A DNA stretch of 64,000 nucleotides from Paramecium pentaurelia (GCA_905183005.1 CAJJDO010000096.1:355521-419520); one strand, 5' to 3'. Shown: positions 48,838-61,767, counted from the stretch's first letter. The notes: a model not told the origin generated them from the sequence alone. Numbers and translations are program-made.

Positions 48838-51051
48838 ATGTAAAAGAGATAATTGATAGAGGATTTTGCAGAATCTAAATATTTTGATAATGATGATGAG
48901 AAATTGACAAATGAGCAAGTAAGGAACAGAGAGATGGAACAATAAAAAAAAGAGGAAGTAGAAGATGATGAAATAGATCCTTTGGATACTTTTATGCAAG
49001 ATATAGAGAAATAATATTAATAAGAATTGGCTTAACCTAAAAATGTGAAAAAATTTGAAGTTGAATAATTTGAAAATGAAGATCCAATCTTATCATAATA
49101 TGAAATAATCAAATAAAATAAATTGAATTAATAAAGTAATCCAGTTTGTATATGATAAGAAAAATAAAAGCAATTAAATGGTGAAAGTGAGGATTCTATG
49201 CCAAGTGATTTTGATGTAGATGAAATAGATGAGGCAGAGAAAAAGAAAAAAAATATAGAACCTTTACAACCAATAGATCACTCTTAAATCTAATATGAGG
49301 AATTTGAATCAAATTTCTATTAAGAACATGAAGAAATAGCTAATTTAAGTGTAACTCAAGCAGAGAAAATTAAGAGAGAATATTAAATACATATTAAAGG
49401 CAATAATGTACCAAAACCTATAATATCATTTGGCCATCTCTAATTAGACTAAAAATTAGTCAATAAAATAGTAGCTTAAAATTTTGAGAAGCCAACTGCT
49501 ATTTAAAGTTAAGCCTTACCTTGTGTATTGTCTGGAAGAAATGTAATTGGAGTAGCAAAAACAGGGTCAGGTAAAACTATAGCATATGTTTGGCCAATGC
49601 TTGTTCATGTGAGTGCATAGAGGGCAGTAGAGAAAAAAGAAGGTCCTATAGGTTTAGTTGTAGTACCTACAAGAGAATTGGGATAATAAGTCTTTTTGGA
49701 AACTAAAAAATATGCTTAGTTATTTCAAATAAGTGTCAGTGCTTTATTGGGAGGTGAAAATAAACATCATTAATGGAAAGAACTGAGAGCAGGTGTAGAT
49801 ATAATAATAGCTACACCAGGTAGATTGATTGAAATGGTAAAGAAGAAGGCAACAAATTTACAAAGATGTACTTATGTTGTTTTGGATGAAGCTGATCAAA
49901 TGTTTAGTTTAGGCTTTGAATATTAAATTAGATCTATAATAAATCAAATAAGACCTGATAAATAAATATTGTTGTTTACTGCTACAATGAAAAAGAAGAT
50001 TAGATAATTATGTGTAGATATGTTGATTGATCCTATTGTTATTACAATAGGTGAGAATGAAAATTAAGTAAATGAAGATATAAAATAAATCCCTGTTATT
50101 GTTGATGATGACGAAGGAAGATTGAGATGGTTATTGTAGAATTTGAAAACTTATTTATAAAATGGGAAAGTATTAATATTTGCAAATTAAATGGGTTAAT
50201 GTGAATCATTGCTTTCAGAAATCAAATAAAGATTGGGAGTTTAAGGACTTACTTTATATGGTGATAAATTATAATATGAAAGAACTTTAATTATTAATCA
50301 ATTCAAATAAAATGTCCATTTACTAATTGCTACAGATATAGCATCAAGAGGATTAGATATTAAAGAAATAAGAACGATCATTAATTATTTTCCTCCTAAA
50401 GATGCTGATATATATATTCATAGAATAGGAAGAACAGGAAGAGCTGGAAATTGCGATGGTGTAGCCTATTCATTAGTGCAAAAATAAGATTGGAAATTTG
50501 CAATAATGTTGGTAAGAAGCATCGAATTAGCAGGACAGATTGTACCTTAGGAATTAGAAGAAATTGCAAATTTGGATGATCACTTTAAAATGGATAGAAT
50601 GAAAAAGAAAATGGGGTATGATTATGCTAGAGGTAAAGATGCAAGCAAGATTCTCCATTAGGCTCTTAAAAGATAGACTAATTCAAAAGCTGGATTAGGA
50701 TTTGATGAACAAGAACCTAAAAAATAAAAAAAAATATAATAATAATAGAATAATCCAGAAAATCCAGTTAAAATTCTACCAGTTGTGACTTTGGCATAAC
50801 CTACAAAGTCTATTGGACAATTTAAAAATAAATGGTAAGATTTCAATCCTTATGAAAACTATGACAATTATGCTGCCACTGTTGCTGTACCTGGTTAATT
50901 AGAGAGGGATCAAGTTATCTAACATTTTTAGGAATAAATGCGAGGATAATTTAGAGCTGGATTCAAATCTGGAGGTGTTGCTTAAACAACTAATAAGAAA
51001 CCCGTTGTTAAATTTTTAAATGATCCTAATAATTAGTAGAAGAAATAATGA
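48838..51051 (+). CDS. DDX42: DEAD-box RNA helicase, DDX42-like
   Basis: 728 residues from ATG 48838 to TGA 51049-51051, with a 27-nt intron at 49144-49170 (GTT...AAG). An acidic N-terminus contains DDEIDPLDTFM, shared by DDX42/DDX46/Prp5. The helicase core has the Q motif (FEKPTAIQSQALP), motif I AKTGSGKT, Ia PTRELG, Ib TPGRL, II DEAD, III TAT (usually SAT), V TDIASRGLD and VI HRIGRTGRAG. The FYQEHEEI and WPMLVHV stretches point to DDX42 (SF3b125), which acts around the U2 snRNP. The C-terminal about 200 residues are Gln/Lys-rich. The Ser-to-Thr change in motif III is mild. Confidence 0.9.
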
Positions 51052-51168
51052 TTTTTTTATATTTTTATGTGATCATAAAATATTTAGAAGCCAACGTCTA
51101 GTTTTAGTTTATAATGTGAACATTTTGAAATAAATTAAAAAAGATTTTAATTTTTTCTTGAAACAATT
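51052..51168. promoter_or_regulatory. short upstream region of eS4 gene
   Basis: A 117-bp AT-rich gap with the DDX42 3' end and the eS4 promoter. No specific element is recognised. Confidence 0.35.
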
Positions 51169-52079
51169 ATGGTAAAAACTATATCGATGTCTATTTTAGG
51201 CAAGAGGACCAAAGAAACACATGAAAAGAATCACAGCACCCAAAAGTTGGATGCTTTCAAAATTAGGAGGAAATTGGACCATAAGACCATCTTAAGGACC
51301 TCACAAATTAAGAGAATCAATTCCACTTTCTGTCATATTGCAACATAAATTGAAATATGCCTTGTATGCTAGAGATGCTACCATGATTCTTGCTGATAAG
51401 GATGGTAACATTAAGGTTGATGGAAAAGTGAGAACTGATAGTGGATATCCAGTTGGATTATAGGGTATCTACTTTTCATATCATCCTCATAGATGTCATT
51501 ACAATTGATAAAACAAGAGAAAATTATAGAGTTTTATATGATGTTCAAGGCAAATTCATATTAAAATCCATTAAACCAGAAGAAGCTAAATTCAAGCTTG
51601 TCAAAGTCACCTAAAAGAAAGTTGGTCCAAACAATGTCCCATACATTGTCACCAATGATGCCAGAACCATCAGATATCCAAATCCAGATATCCATGTTAA
51701 TGACACTCTTAAAATAGATTTAGAATCAGGAAAAGTTGTTGAATTCCTTAAAGAAGAACCAGGTATTTATAATCTTACTATTCTTTTAAGGAAATTTATG
51801 TTACATTATTGGAGGTAACAATATTGGAAGAGTTGGACTTATTCAACATAGAGAAAGACATCTTGGATCATTTGATATTGTCCATGTTAAAGTAATCATT
51901 TTATATCGACATATTACTAGGATTCTAACGGAAAACATTTCTCCACCAGAATCAACAATATCTTTACTATTGGTAAAGGCAAAAAGTCATTGATCTCCCT
52001 CCCAGAAGATAATGGTTTATATTTGACTGCACTTGAAAAAAAATAAGTCAAAGATCAATAATAAGTTGAAAAGTAATGA
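51169..52079 (+). CDS. RPS4: 40S ribosomal protein eS4
   Basis: 265 residues from ATG 51169 to TGA 52077-52079, with introns at 51172-51199, 51465-51492, 51763-51790 (AAG end) and 51892-51920. The first intron follows the ATG directly, so exon 1 codes only Met. The start MARGPKKHMKRITAPKSWML, the S4 RNA-binding region (LPLS-like IPLSVILQHKLKYAL), the KOW segment IIGGNNIGRVGLI and RHLGSFDIVHVKD are typical of eS4. Length fits the family. GC is higher and codon use richer in C-ending codons than in neighbouring genes, as expected for a highly expressed gene. Confidence 0.98.
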
Positions 52080-53116
52080 TGATTCATTAAAATATATCAG
52101 TATAGTACAAAATTATATATCTAATTATTCATCTTTTCTCCTCTATTTTTTTCTCTTGATAAAATTTATTAAAATCTATTTATGGGTTAAAACTTATTCA
52201 TCAAAAAATTGATAAAATTAAATATAATCAAGTTTAGAGGCTTTAAATATGTCAATTTTATAATTTTTCAAATAGCATTAGATTTATTGGATTTAAGAAT
52301 TTTTGGAACTCAGCTTATGATAATCCTGCTCTGATGTCTAAAATCACTTACTTATTTCTAAAATTAAATCTATCTAAATAACCCTTGAATCTGTGTGAAA
52401 AATAGGTTTAACATTCAAAAAAAAGAAGCATATACTGAGTTTTATTATTTTTGTTTGTTTTTTGGTGTATTAAAATTTTGAAGCATTTATAAGTACTTTT
52501 ATAATTTTGATTTAATTGGCCACTTTTTAAGTGAGAATAGCTAATTGGAATAATATAATTAATCAATCATATTCGATATCAATTACCATACTATACGCTG
52601 TATTGCTAAAAGTTAAAATTCTAATATTTAGTTAGACTGTTTATATTAAAAAAAAGGCATATATCCCTTTGATTTCTTTTTAAAACACTTATAAAGAATT
52701 GGTTGACATATATATCTATTTATGAAAAATGATTTTATACACATTTATTTGCAAGTTGTTTATACTTTTAAGAAATATTGATTATGAAAATTGGTATTTT
52801 GAATTTAATCTTATTTTTAATTATAAATACATATTAATTCATTTCTAAGATTTTATCCAAAGTGTTGTTCCTAATACTATAAATATTGAAAATTCAGAAC
52901 ATAAGAAATGACAGTAAGTTTCGAAAAATCTGAATATTTTAATAAATTTAATACTATTCTTGGTAGCATAAATAAAAAAAGAAACAAAGAAGAAAAAATT
53001 GACTCATAAGCATTGTAAACATTATCCATTTTTAATTTATAATCCTTTTAAAAGTTTCATTTCCATTACTATAATATTTGGAGCATTCAAAATTCAATTT
53101 TGATATTTAGTACAGT
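52080..53116. other. AT-rich gene-free region
   Basis: About 1 kb with TGA in all frames and no stretch with coding character or splice-compatible exons. It marks the start of the sparse right part of the window. Confidence 0.55.
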
Positions 53117-53806
53117 TCATTAATACCCAAATATAAGAATATCAGACTTCCATTAAATAAAGTTAGTCTAAATATTTTACTATAATTACTTCACAAATAT
53201 TAATACTACAGTCATAAAACTTACAAGTAATCTTAATGAATAAACAATATTTAAAAACATCAATATAAATAAAGATATCTTAGTAATGATGTTTAAAGAA
53301 CACTTGAATTTATTATGTTATTTAAAATTTTATGTACAAATCCAACAAAATTCATATTAACATTTACATGTCATATGATTACATCCCCCATTTTTAAAAA
53401 TTCTTCTTTAACATTAAGGACAATCCTTTATAGTAATAAAATTCAAAAATATGCTCCTTAAATTCCACTTTTCATCTATTATCTTGAACTAATAACCACA
53501 TTTACATTCAAAATGTTAACAATTGTTCTTAATTATACCACTATATTAACAATCATTTTTTGGACATATCCTTATGTCTTAAGTGGTTTTTATATATTTT
53601 TCCAGCAAAAGATCATTCAATCCTTTCAAATTCATCATTAATCCTAATACGATATGTTTACTTTGGCATGAACCTGGACAATGAATTTCTTCAATTACTT
53701 CATAATATTTTGCATCAATTGATTTTAACATACAGCATGAACAGATTTGACAACTGCATTGCAATTCTAAAAGTTCTGTAGTTTCACAACAAATAGAGCA
53801 TTCCAT
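53117..53806 (-). CDS. RBR-type E3 ubiquitin ligase with C-terminal membrane helix
   Basis: A single exon of 229 residues from ATG 53806 to TGA 53117-53119. RING1 begins at residue 3 (ECSICCE...CSCQICSCC), a shortened IBR follows (CPKNDCQYSGI, FECKCGYQF), and RING2 has CPQCQRRIFKNGGCNHMTC then CKCQYEFCWIC. The Cys of GCNHM-type RING2 motifs forms the ubiquitin thioester in this class. Residues about 180-205 are hydrophobic (ISLFILMFLNIVYSLRLL...), so it is probably tail-anchored. The protein is much smaller than most RBR ligases and lacks substrate-binding extras. Confidence 0.85.
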
Positions 53807-53966
53807 TTTATTCAGAATAAAACAGAATATATAAAATATAAATTTTTTTAAACAATTTAATTGAATTAAAATACTCTTATAATTATATATTTTTATCTTA
53901 AACTTATAAATTTTATTTCACAAAATTAATGAAGTTTAAATATTTATAATTATAGATATAAGACTG

Positions 53967-55076
53967 TCATAGTTCCTAATATTTTTTTAATTAAATTTCC
54001 TAAGATAATTCATCCCAAGTGATGAAATATTATCCATCCTCACTTAAAGTTCCAACTAAAAGTCCAAAGAATAACTATCCATAATCAATCGCTTGTTCTA
54101 ATCTAAATATAAGGTTATCTCTCTTTTAGTTGGTACTCTTCTTTATTACTCTTATAAAATTTATTGTGTTTCCATTTTTACAGATAAGTACTTATTTACT
54201 ATGATTATAAATTGATTAGAAATAACTTTTATTCCCATTATGATTACCTTATAAGACTAGTTCCTTAGACTTGATATAATTAGGTGATTAATTCTTATCA
54301 TTAATATTTTAGTAAATCAATAATTTTGTTAAACCAATATCTTGAAAAGCAAATGTATTATTGTTGATGAAAATTATTTAATGACAAAAAGTGTGAACTT
54401 GAATCTTTTAAGTTATTAACCATTTAGATGATAAATTCTTACGCTAAATAATTAAAATGCGAGAATCGAAACCACAAGAGACAACAGTGTTAGATTCATC
54501 ATTGATTGACAATCCTTCAACATAACAACTATGATCTTATATTGTTTATGAACATTTCCAATTTGAAATAGTGGATTAAGTATCCCTACTCCAAAATCTT
54601 ATCATTTAATCAAAACTACCTGAAACTATGAGATCCTCTTATATATTTAATGCTAAACTGATGATTCCTTGTGAATTACCTGATAATTTTTGAATATATT
54701 TTGGATTAGCACATAAATAGCTTGAACTAATTATGATGTTAGAATCCTTTGATGAAGACAAATAAGATAATGAGTATTTATTAAAGAACTTGAGTGCTGT
54801 CACTCTTTTGTGATGATTTGTGATTAGTTAAACTTATTTTAAGGAATCATTCTTTAACATATACACTTTAATTTTGGATTCATGGCTAACTAACAACAAA
54901 GAATTTTCTTTATTTATTGCAATAGCTGAACAGTCTGATTTTAACTTGATAGTATTTTTATTGATAGTCTTGTAATTGAAGTGTTTATATGGATCAAGTT
55001 ATTGCTATAATGGTTATTCAATCTATTGCTAAGACTTTTTTTAGAAGATTGATTTAATTAAATTTATCATTTACAT
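53967..55076 (-). CDS. WD40-repeat protein, shorter family member
   Basis: 369 residues in one exon from ATG 55076 to TGA 53967-53969; a second in-frame ATG lies at 55070. Repeats such as LIVSGSFDQMIRFW, VTALKFFNK and VVSCGFDSRILII mark WD40 blades, several degenerate in their WD dipeptides. The protein lacks the N-terminal Cys/His motif and coiled coil of its relative at 46433-47971, so the 5' part may be missing: the open frame continues upstream of the ATG for about 20 codons without a start. It may be a truncated, decaying paralogue. Confidence 0.6.
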
Positions 55077-55143
55077 TCTTTCTTGTTTCACAAAAAATTC
55101 ATTGAAATATTAGATTCTCAAAAACTATATTTATTTAGTACAT

Positions 55144-55635
55144 TCATATCTTAATTGATATTTCAATATAATAAATATTTATTAAATTTAGAAATTTTAA
55201 GTATTAATAGATAATTTTAGTTTTATATTAAATTTTTTCAGTTTATAATTAAAAAAAAAACTATTATTTGGAAAAATTAAGATTCTAATATTTTTTCATC
55301 AAGTGATTTATCTAAATCTTTTTTTCAGCTCCTACATAAAAATCAATTCTAATTTGGGCATAGAAAATTGGGTCCATTAGCATTTTTTTTAAATCTAAAT
55401 TTTTTAATTTTTTTAATTTAATGGCGAAGCTATGAACTTTGATTTCACAATTTGAGGCTACCAGAAACTCAATTTTTCCAATTGAAATGTTAAGAAGTTG
55501 GTATAGATCAAGGGAAATAAATAGCCCTTTTAAGAGAAAATAAGCAAATGAACCCAATTATCTATGAGAAGGCTATACAATTTTTAATAAAAAATTTAGG
55601 TTATAATTTTAGATTGATTAATTAAATTATCTCAT
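55144..55635 (-). CDS. small hypothetical protein
   Basis: 163 codons from ATG 55635 to TGA 55144-55146, no intron. Residues 30-110 look coded (GSFAYFLLKGLFISLDLYQL, KIEFLVASNCEIKVHSFAIK). The last 50 residues are low-complexity Ile/Lys/Gln/Tyr and may be noncoding read-through. No family is recognised. It may be a decayed gene in this sparse region. Confidence 0.3.
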
Positions 55636-56105
55636 CTAAGGAGATCTAATAAATTGAATTCTCAAATAATAACTAGTGTTAAATATCTTGAACTTTTATA
55701 TATCCAGAATCATTTCTTAAATTAAATTTAAACAGAAAGCTTAAAGATTAGCAGATAATGATATCAAATCATTAAGCATATTTAAAAATATTCAAAGTTA
55801 CTTTTTAAAAACTAGTTGATATAAATTAGTGGCGTAATATTTAGCATAAATAACAGTAAAAGATCAAATAAAAAAATATATATTTTTATGAAAGATTTAT
55901 ATTGGAGTATTAAATTACAATTTTTAAATTTATGCTTTTAAGAAATTTGAGAAGTTTTGATTGATTCATAACAATACTTAGTCTTAGTAGTAATTCTAAA
56001 ATATTAATGTTGAAATCTATCATAATTTATCAAAATTTGCTAGAATTTCTTAATAGTTATTAATCTGAATAACAGTTCAAATGAACTAAATATATAAAAT
56101 AACAT
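55636..56105. other. AT-rich intergenic region
   Basis: About 470 bases with no coding-like frame, between two minus-strand genes. Confidence 0.5.
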
Positions 56106-56995
56106 TCATTCTTTCATTTATTAATATTCATCTTTAATATCTTTTGTTTTATTCCTTTTGGGATGGTATAATAAGTAATGCTATAATATGAAGATTAAAT
56201 CAAAACCCAAAACTATCCAATTCAAAATAAATTTAACAATGTTCATATCAACTAGATTTGCACTTTCTTACTAACTTAATGATATATTTACTTCCATTAA
56301 TTTGATCAATTAGCATTTGTAAAAATGATAAAATACCTCCAAAAAAAGCTAATAGTATATTGAATATACTCCAACCCACCGTTGATTTTCGCTTATAATT
56401 CAAATAAACTTAAGGAATGTTTTTTATTAGAGTAACAAATAATTTCTCATATCCCATCCAATATAGGACATTTAATTTTTCTTATTTAAAAATCACTTCC
56501 CAACCGAAAATCCATGTCAAAACTATATACAGTATTGTCGAAGACCATAGAGTTATCAACACAATTATACACCATAAACTGACACCTGGGTTATCTCCTT
56601 CTTTATAATAATAAGCTATTTAAAGTATAGTGAGGATTGTGATTCCTACAGAGTGAAACGCAAAAATGAGATCCTATAAAGTAATATTACCACTGAATGG
56701 CCAACCGCTATCCCCTCCTTTATAATAACCAGCCGAGCTATAAGCACTTAAAAACAAGTATCCAGTTAAGTTAAGACCTAAAAATTCAAATGCAATTCCC
56801 TTTACGCTTTAAATTTACAGAATTAGTTTACTTTTTCACTTTGTAATTTTCATACAATTATCCATAAAAACTAAAAGACCAGCAGAATATATAGGTCCAA
56901 CCTATAAAATTACTAAGAATATCAAGGGCTATACTATTAGGTTCTTGTGAGCTATCTCTGGAAAACTCAGATTCAACAATTAATAAAGATAACAT
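56106..56995 (-). CDS. cystinosin-like lysosomal transporter (PQ-loop family)
   Basis: 279 residues from ATG 56995 to TGA 56106-56108, with two 25-nt introns ending AAG at 56807-56831 and 56267-56291. Seven hydrophobic segments are visible. First PQ-loop region: IGWTYIFCWSFSFYGQLYEN, then VKGIAFEFLGLNLTGY. Second: LIKNIPQVYLNYKRKSTVGWS followed by AFFGGILSFLQMLIDQ, which is the cystinosin signature with the Asp used in proton coupling. The family exports cystine from lysosomes with protons. In the first loop the usual PQ reads GQ. The N-terminus is short and no GYDQL-type sorting signal is seen. Confidence 0.88.
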
Positions 56996-57573
56996 TTGAT
57001 TAGAATTCAATTTTTAATGCAATAAAATATAAACTTAAAATTATAATTGAAGTTTTATCTTATAATTTTTGATAATAATTGAAATATGCTAGTTTAAAAT
57101 AGGTGTTTTTCTTCGATTTCATGGGACATTTTGTTGTTAAGATTTTAATGGGTAAACTTTAGCTTTTTGTGTGTTTTCTATCAAGATTTTAAGAATTTGA
57201 TAACATAAGAAAAGATTAATTGGTATCTTTACTTGGTTTTGCCATAAAAAGAAAAAAAACAACAATTAATATTTCAGCTTATTGAACAATATTAATTAAT
57301 TCCATTCATTTTCTATTATAAAAGAATAATCTTATTCAAAATGCTTACTTCAAGATATTGTTTATATATTGATATATATCAGTTCGAAATTAAATCTTTA
57401 TTTGAATTGTAATTTTTAATAGTTTAATTAACTTGTTTGAAATTAAATTTGAAATAAAAAATTAATTATGATAAACTATTATAGAAAAATTTAAGAATCT
57501 TTTTATAAATATATAAATGATTAATTTATTTTAGCAGCCATTTTTTAACATCGAAAAAAATTATTTATATTTC
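56996..57573. other. AT-rich intergenic region
   Basis: About 580 bases with no coding-like frame. It separates the divergent cystinosin-like and C2H2 genes and should hold their promoters. Confidence 0.5.
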
Positions 57574-58119
57574 ATGAAATTCATACCCTTGACTCAACAT
57601 TATTAAACTGTGGCTTTTATTTATGAAAAATGTGCTGATATCTCAAAATAAATAGATGCACTTTCATAATAATTAAAATTAAATGTTTAGATTGAAAATG
57701 AAGAAAAATAATAACAATCAAAGATTAATCAATAGGAAAAGGAAAATAATTAATAAGAATAAATCTAAGAGTAAAATGAAAATCTCACAAATGAAAAATA
57801 AGTAATCATTAAAAATCAGAAGAAAAAATAATAGAATAAGATAACATCCAAACAGTTTGGAAAAAAAATAGCAAAAAATTAGCAAAAATAAAAGGTTTAT
57901 AGGATTTGCCACCATTGTGATTAATTGTTTGAAACTTTTAAACTGTATTAAAGACATCAATATTAATTATTGTAAAGAAAAAAAATTAATTATAGGAAAT
58001 TTATTAAATAATAAAAGAATACTGTTTAAACTGAGGAAGAGGAAAAATATGGAAATAAAAGGCGTCAAAAACCCAAAAACAGAATAACAAATATTGATTC
58101 AATCGAAATTTGTATTTGA
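57574..58119 (+). CDS. C2H2 zinc-finger-like protein, Gln/Lys-rich
   Basis: A single exon of 181 residues from ATG 57574 to TGA 58117-58119. The N-terminal 100 residues are a Gln/Glu/Asn/Lys-rich coil. Residues about 120-140 read ICHHCDQLFETFKLYQRHQ, a single C2H2-type finger (CxxC, then a spaced His; the second His is not clearly spaced). A basic tail ends in KRRQKPKNR. It could be an RNA- or DNA-binding protein. Expression is not proven, as composition in this region is very AT-rich. Confidence 0.5.
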
Positions 58120-58448
58120 TATACAGTCATTTCAATTATTAAATTTGCAAATTATGTGAATATATTATATATTTTTAAATTAAGGGAAAAAAGTTCAATA
58201 AAGAACTTGTTCTTAAATCTGTAATTTTCAAAATTAGATTGAAGATACTTCAAATAATATAATATGAATAAGTGAAATCAATTTCTGTATCAAGTATTTT
58301 TATTGAATCATAAGTATAATTTAATTAATTAATGGATTACAAAGTCACTCAGATTAGGTCTGAAAATTCACCCATTTTTTGAGTTTTAATTTTAATTGTG
58401 GCCCGCAAATTTGAATTTATTTTCAACCAGAATTTACCAGATATTTTA
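58120..58448. other. AT-rich region without a gene
   Basis: No convincing coding frame between the C2H2 gene and the signal-peptide-like remnant. Confidence 0.4.
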
Positions 58449-58637
58449 ATGTTGATATTACTAAATTTCTGTTTCACACAAGTGGCCTCCTTGTTTTAGG
58501 GGAAAATTATCTTGTTCATAATTATATTAGTGTTGATATTCTATGCAGATGCATAAGTCTTGGCGCACCTTTGATAGAATTATTCATGACCCAGGAAGCC
58601 ATCAAATCTACCAGCATTTAAAATTTATATAATGATA
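58449..58637 (+). pseudogene. possible signal-peptide exon of a decayed surface-protein gene
   Basis: ATG 58449 opens a short hydrophobic frame containing KIILFIIILVLIFYADAQ, very like a signal peptide with its cleavage site, ending at TGA 58572-58574. In another frame from about 58553 the sequence reads SWRTFDRIIHDPGSHQIYQH and ends at TGA soon after. The two frames overlap at the position where the mature protein should begin, which suggests a one-base frameshift. This may be the 5' end of the cysteine-rich protein gene continued at 60180. This is inference from composition. Confidence 0.25.
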
Positions 58638-60179
58638 ATATTCACTTTATTAAATATTTAACTGATGAATTTTTTCCTTGAACCATAAAGATTCAAAAAT
58701 TTAGGAAAGGCAATAGTATTATTTTCTGACAATAAAAAAGGATGTTACTATTATTGAGACTAAAGATTTTAATTTTTCGATTAAATAGAATATGTATATA
58801 ATTCAAAATCATTTTGAAAAATTATTTTATAAAAATATCGAAAGTAATATTTCTATTATTTTCAATATTTCATTTCCAAAGACAAATTTCTGTGAAGATC
58901 TCTCAAAAATAAATATAAAATAATTTATTCCATTTAAATATTCAAAAAAGTTGCAACTCTTTATTATCATGCAAATTTGCATTATGAGTTGTTTAGTTTA
59001 GAACTGATTAAATAAATGATATTAAATTTTACTTAAGAGCAATCCTAGAATTACTTTGAAAAATTTAAGAAATTACCAATTAAATCTTCCCTGCTGTTAA
59101 ATATGTCGTAAATTCTTTTGTAAAACAAATCTTTTTATGGATTTAGCTAAAAAATATATATTTATTCTTCCAATCTGCATTCCTTAATAGAAATCATCAC
59201 GAGTATTTTAAAGAATACTCTGCCAATAATTAAGATTAGTCAATATCACTAAAATATACTCCAAATTTGTCATTTGATACTTCATTTTATGTTGAGATCT
59301 AAAGCTCCAAAAAAGGAAAATAAATTTATTTAGAATTGTTGAAATTTTTTCATAACTTCGACAATATATTCACATAAAACATAATTATGTGATTTTGCTC
59401 TAATTACTATTTACAAAAATTTATATTGAGTTCAAATTGGTTTTATTTATGAGTTTATTTTTGAGTGAAAGTTATTTTTAATTATGAGAAAATAAATCAG
59501 AATTAATAATAAATATATTTTTAGAAATAATATTATTCTAATATTTCAAATTTAATTTTAATTTCTAATATATTTCTCAAAATTGCTAGACATCAATTGA
59601 TTCAAAAATATACTTACAGCTCATCATTTATTTTGCTGTAGATATAATAATTACTTGAAATAAACGAGAATTTAAAATACAAACTTTTTAACTTAAAATA
59701 AAATGCATTTAGAAATATTAATAGTAATTAAGGTTAAATTTACAAAAAGAAAAATAACTGAATATAAAAAATAAACACAAGTTAATACAGGCTTATAATA
59801 CGTAGATTACAATTTATCTAAAACAGAACACTTTTTTTATTTTATTCAACAGAAATATCTCATATTATTAACACTACTTAATAAATTTTGCATTGACTTA
59901 AAATAGTTTAATCCTTAAAAAATAAGTTTGTTAAACATCAATTGATGTTATACTTGATTTAATTATCAAATTGAATACTATTTCTTAGTCTTTCTCTATA
60001 AAACATGAAAAAAACATTGTATACTACAATAATTTATATTTTTTCCTATTTAATTAAAATTAAATCTATTTTTTCTAGATTTTAATTTATCTGAAATTAA
60101 GTGCAAAAACTGCTTGAAATAATTTTTATCAAAGAAAAATAAAATAATTAATGTTAAAAATTATATTAAAGATTTTGCC
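58638..60179. other. AT-rich gene-free region
   Basis: About 1.5 kb, among the most AT-rich stretches of the window. TGA occurs in all frames and no exon chain could be built. Confidence 0.5.
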
Positions 60180-60822
60180 AAGAGATTATTTATCAATTTA
60201 ATGCTAATGTATAGGAATAGGATGGTATGAATATTATTATTTTAGGTTGGATAATTACTAATGGTTTATCTAATCTATTTTCCATCTGTTCTAATAATCA
60301 ATATATCTTTGGAGGAGTTTAGGGCTTCAATATGAATACAAGACTTAAAAAGAGTATAGAAAATTTGGCTCCTCATTATAAAATAAAAATCTAAATAGTA
60401 TTTTGGAGGTATCATTATATATTTAATCTATATAGAATTGATTCTTGGAATAATGATTATTTAAAGGTTACAGTTGATGGATCTATAAAATTTTCTAAAA
60501 CTTATAGTTTTTATTCCTCCCTGCCTAATTTATGTGGAGCAACTAATTTCAATGATGAAGTAGATTATATAAATTTTGAATTTTTACACATCAATAATAA
60601 AGCTGATATTGAAATTTTTGTAATAGATAATGGAGATAATGATGTAATAATAATCTAAAATGATAGGAATTTTGGGGGATTTAGAATTTTGAAATAAGTT
60701 TGTATCAGTGTAGCAATAATTGTATTTCTTGTAACTTAGCATGTTTATAATGTAAAATAGGATATCAAGTAATAAATGGATAATGTGAAGAGTACTGTGG
60801 TGATTCATATGCTGATGTAGAA
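60180..60822 (+). CDS. N-terminal part of a cysteine-rich surface protein (5' end not found)
   Basis: About 190 codons in one frame after splicing short introns: 60229-60249 (GTATG...TTTTAG), 60411-60437 (27 nt) and one of 23 nt ending near 60664. The reading runs through DGWIITNGLSNLFSICSNN, FWRIDSWNNDYLKVTVDG and FWGIQNFEISLYQC, then a furin-like Cys run (CSNNCISCNLACLQCKIGYQ) to EEYCGDSYADVE. It matches the plan of large Paramecium secreted or membrane proteins with a lectin-like N-terminal region and Cys-rich repeats. No start codon or signal peptide is attached. The CGDSYADVE end matches the repeat border CGDSYITDAE at 63.6 kb. Confidence 0.55.
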
Positions 60823-61767
60823 GTAAGAATTGAAAATAATTTTTTTTAAATATTAAGGTTATAATCCTGTTATAATTAGATCATATTATAATTTATGCGG
60901 GAATAGAGCTGAAAACTGTTTCTGGCACTCTTTTAACATAAATGATTCAGAATAAGTAAGGTTTTTGAAAGATATACAGATTTACAATTTTTCTGATTTT
61001 TGGAATCATTATCTTCACTAAATTTGGTAAAAAAAAATTATCACCAAAATTAATTTAAGAGTTGATCAATTGCTAAGTTTCTTGAGAAATTTAAAGAGCT
61101 GCATTCAGGGAATGAATTCAGTTTCTACATTTTCATTTACTTTCTTGAGGGCAATATATAATTGTGATCAAGTGAACACATTTTTGAATTCTATAAAAAT
61201 TAGGACTTGAATAAAAAATTATATGAACTAGCCCTAGCAAAACATTAAGTCTTAAATTCTCAAAAATAATGAAGAGTATCTGGCAAACAAACATCTATAA
61301 AGTAGGCAATAGACTTGGATAGGTTAGATTAATTACATTAAATAAAGTAATCTGAAAATCCTTCAAAGTAGTTCTGGCTAATATTTATACTGAGACCAAT
61401 ATTTAATATCTGAATATTAATATTTCATCAAAAACTGCAAAATCAAATACAATTTAAAGCAAAGCAAAGCTACACATAATCATTTTTTATTTATCAAGTG
61501 CCAATAATACTATTGATAAGATCATAAATTAAAAGAGGTTGAGTAATTAAGAGCTCTGCACAACGAAAGTTAATTATCAACCCATTCTACATTAACATAA
61601 AATATTACTTTACACAAAGAATTCTATAAGGCTAACCAATAAAGAATTATTGGTGAGCCTTATGTATGAAGTGAAATGAAATTCTTGGCACCTATAACTT
61701 AGTTCTTTTAATTAGAATTTAGATTCATTAAAGATTCGATAAATAATAAATCTAGCTTAACTAAAAA

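Noticed and set aside
56106..56995. Frameshift in the cystinosin-like gene near 56810
   Set aside because: An apparent 13-nt disruption vanished once a 25-nt intron ending AAG was used. The conserved VKGIAFEFLGLNLTGY then follows in frame.
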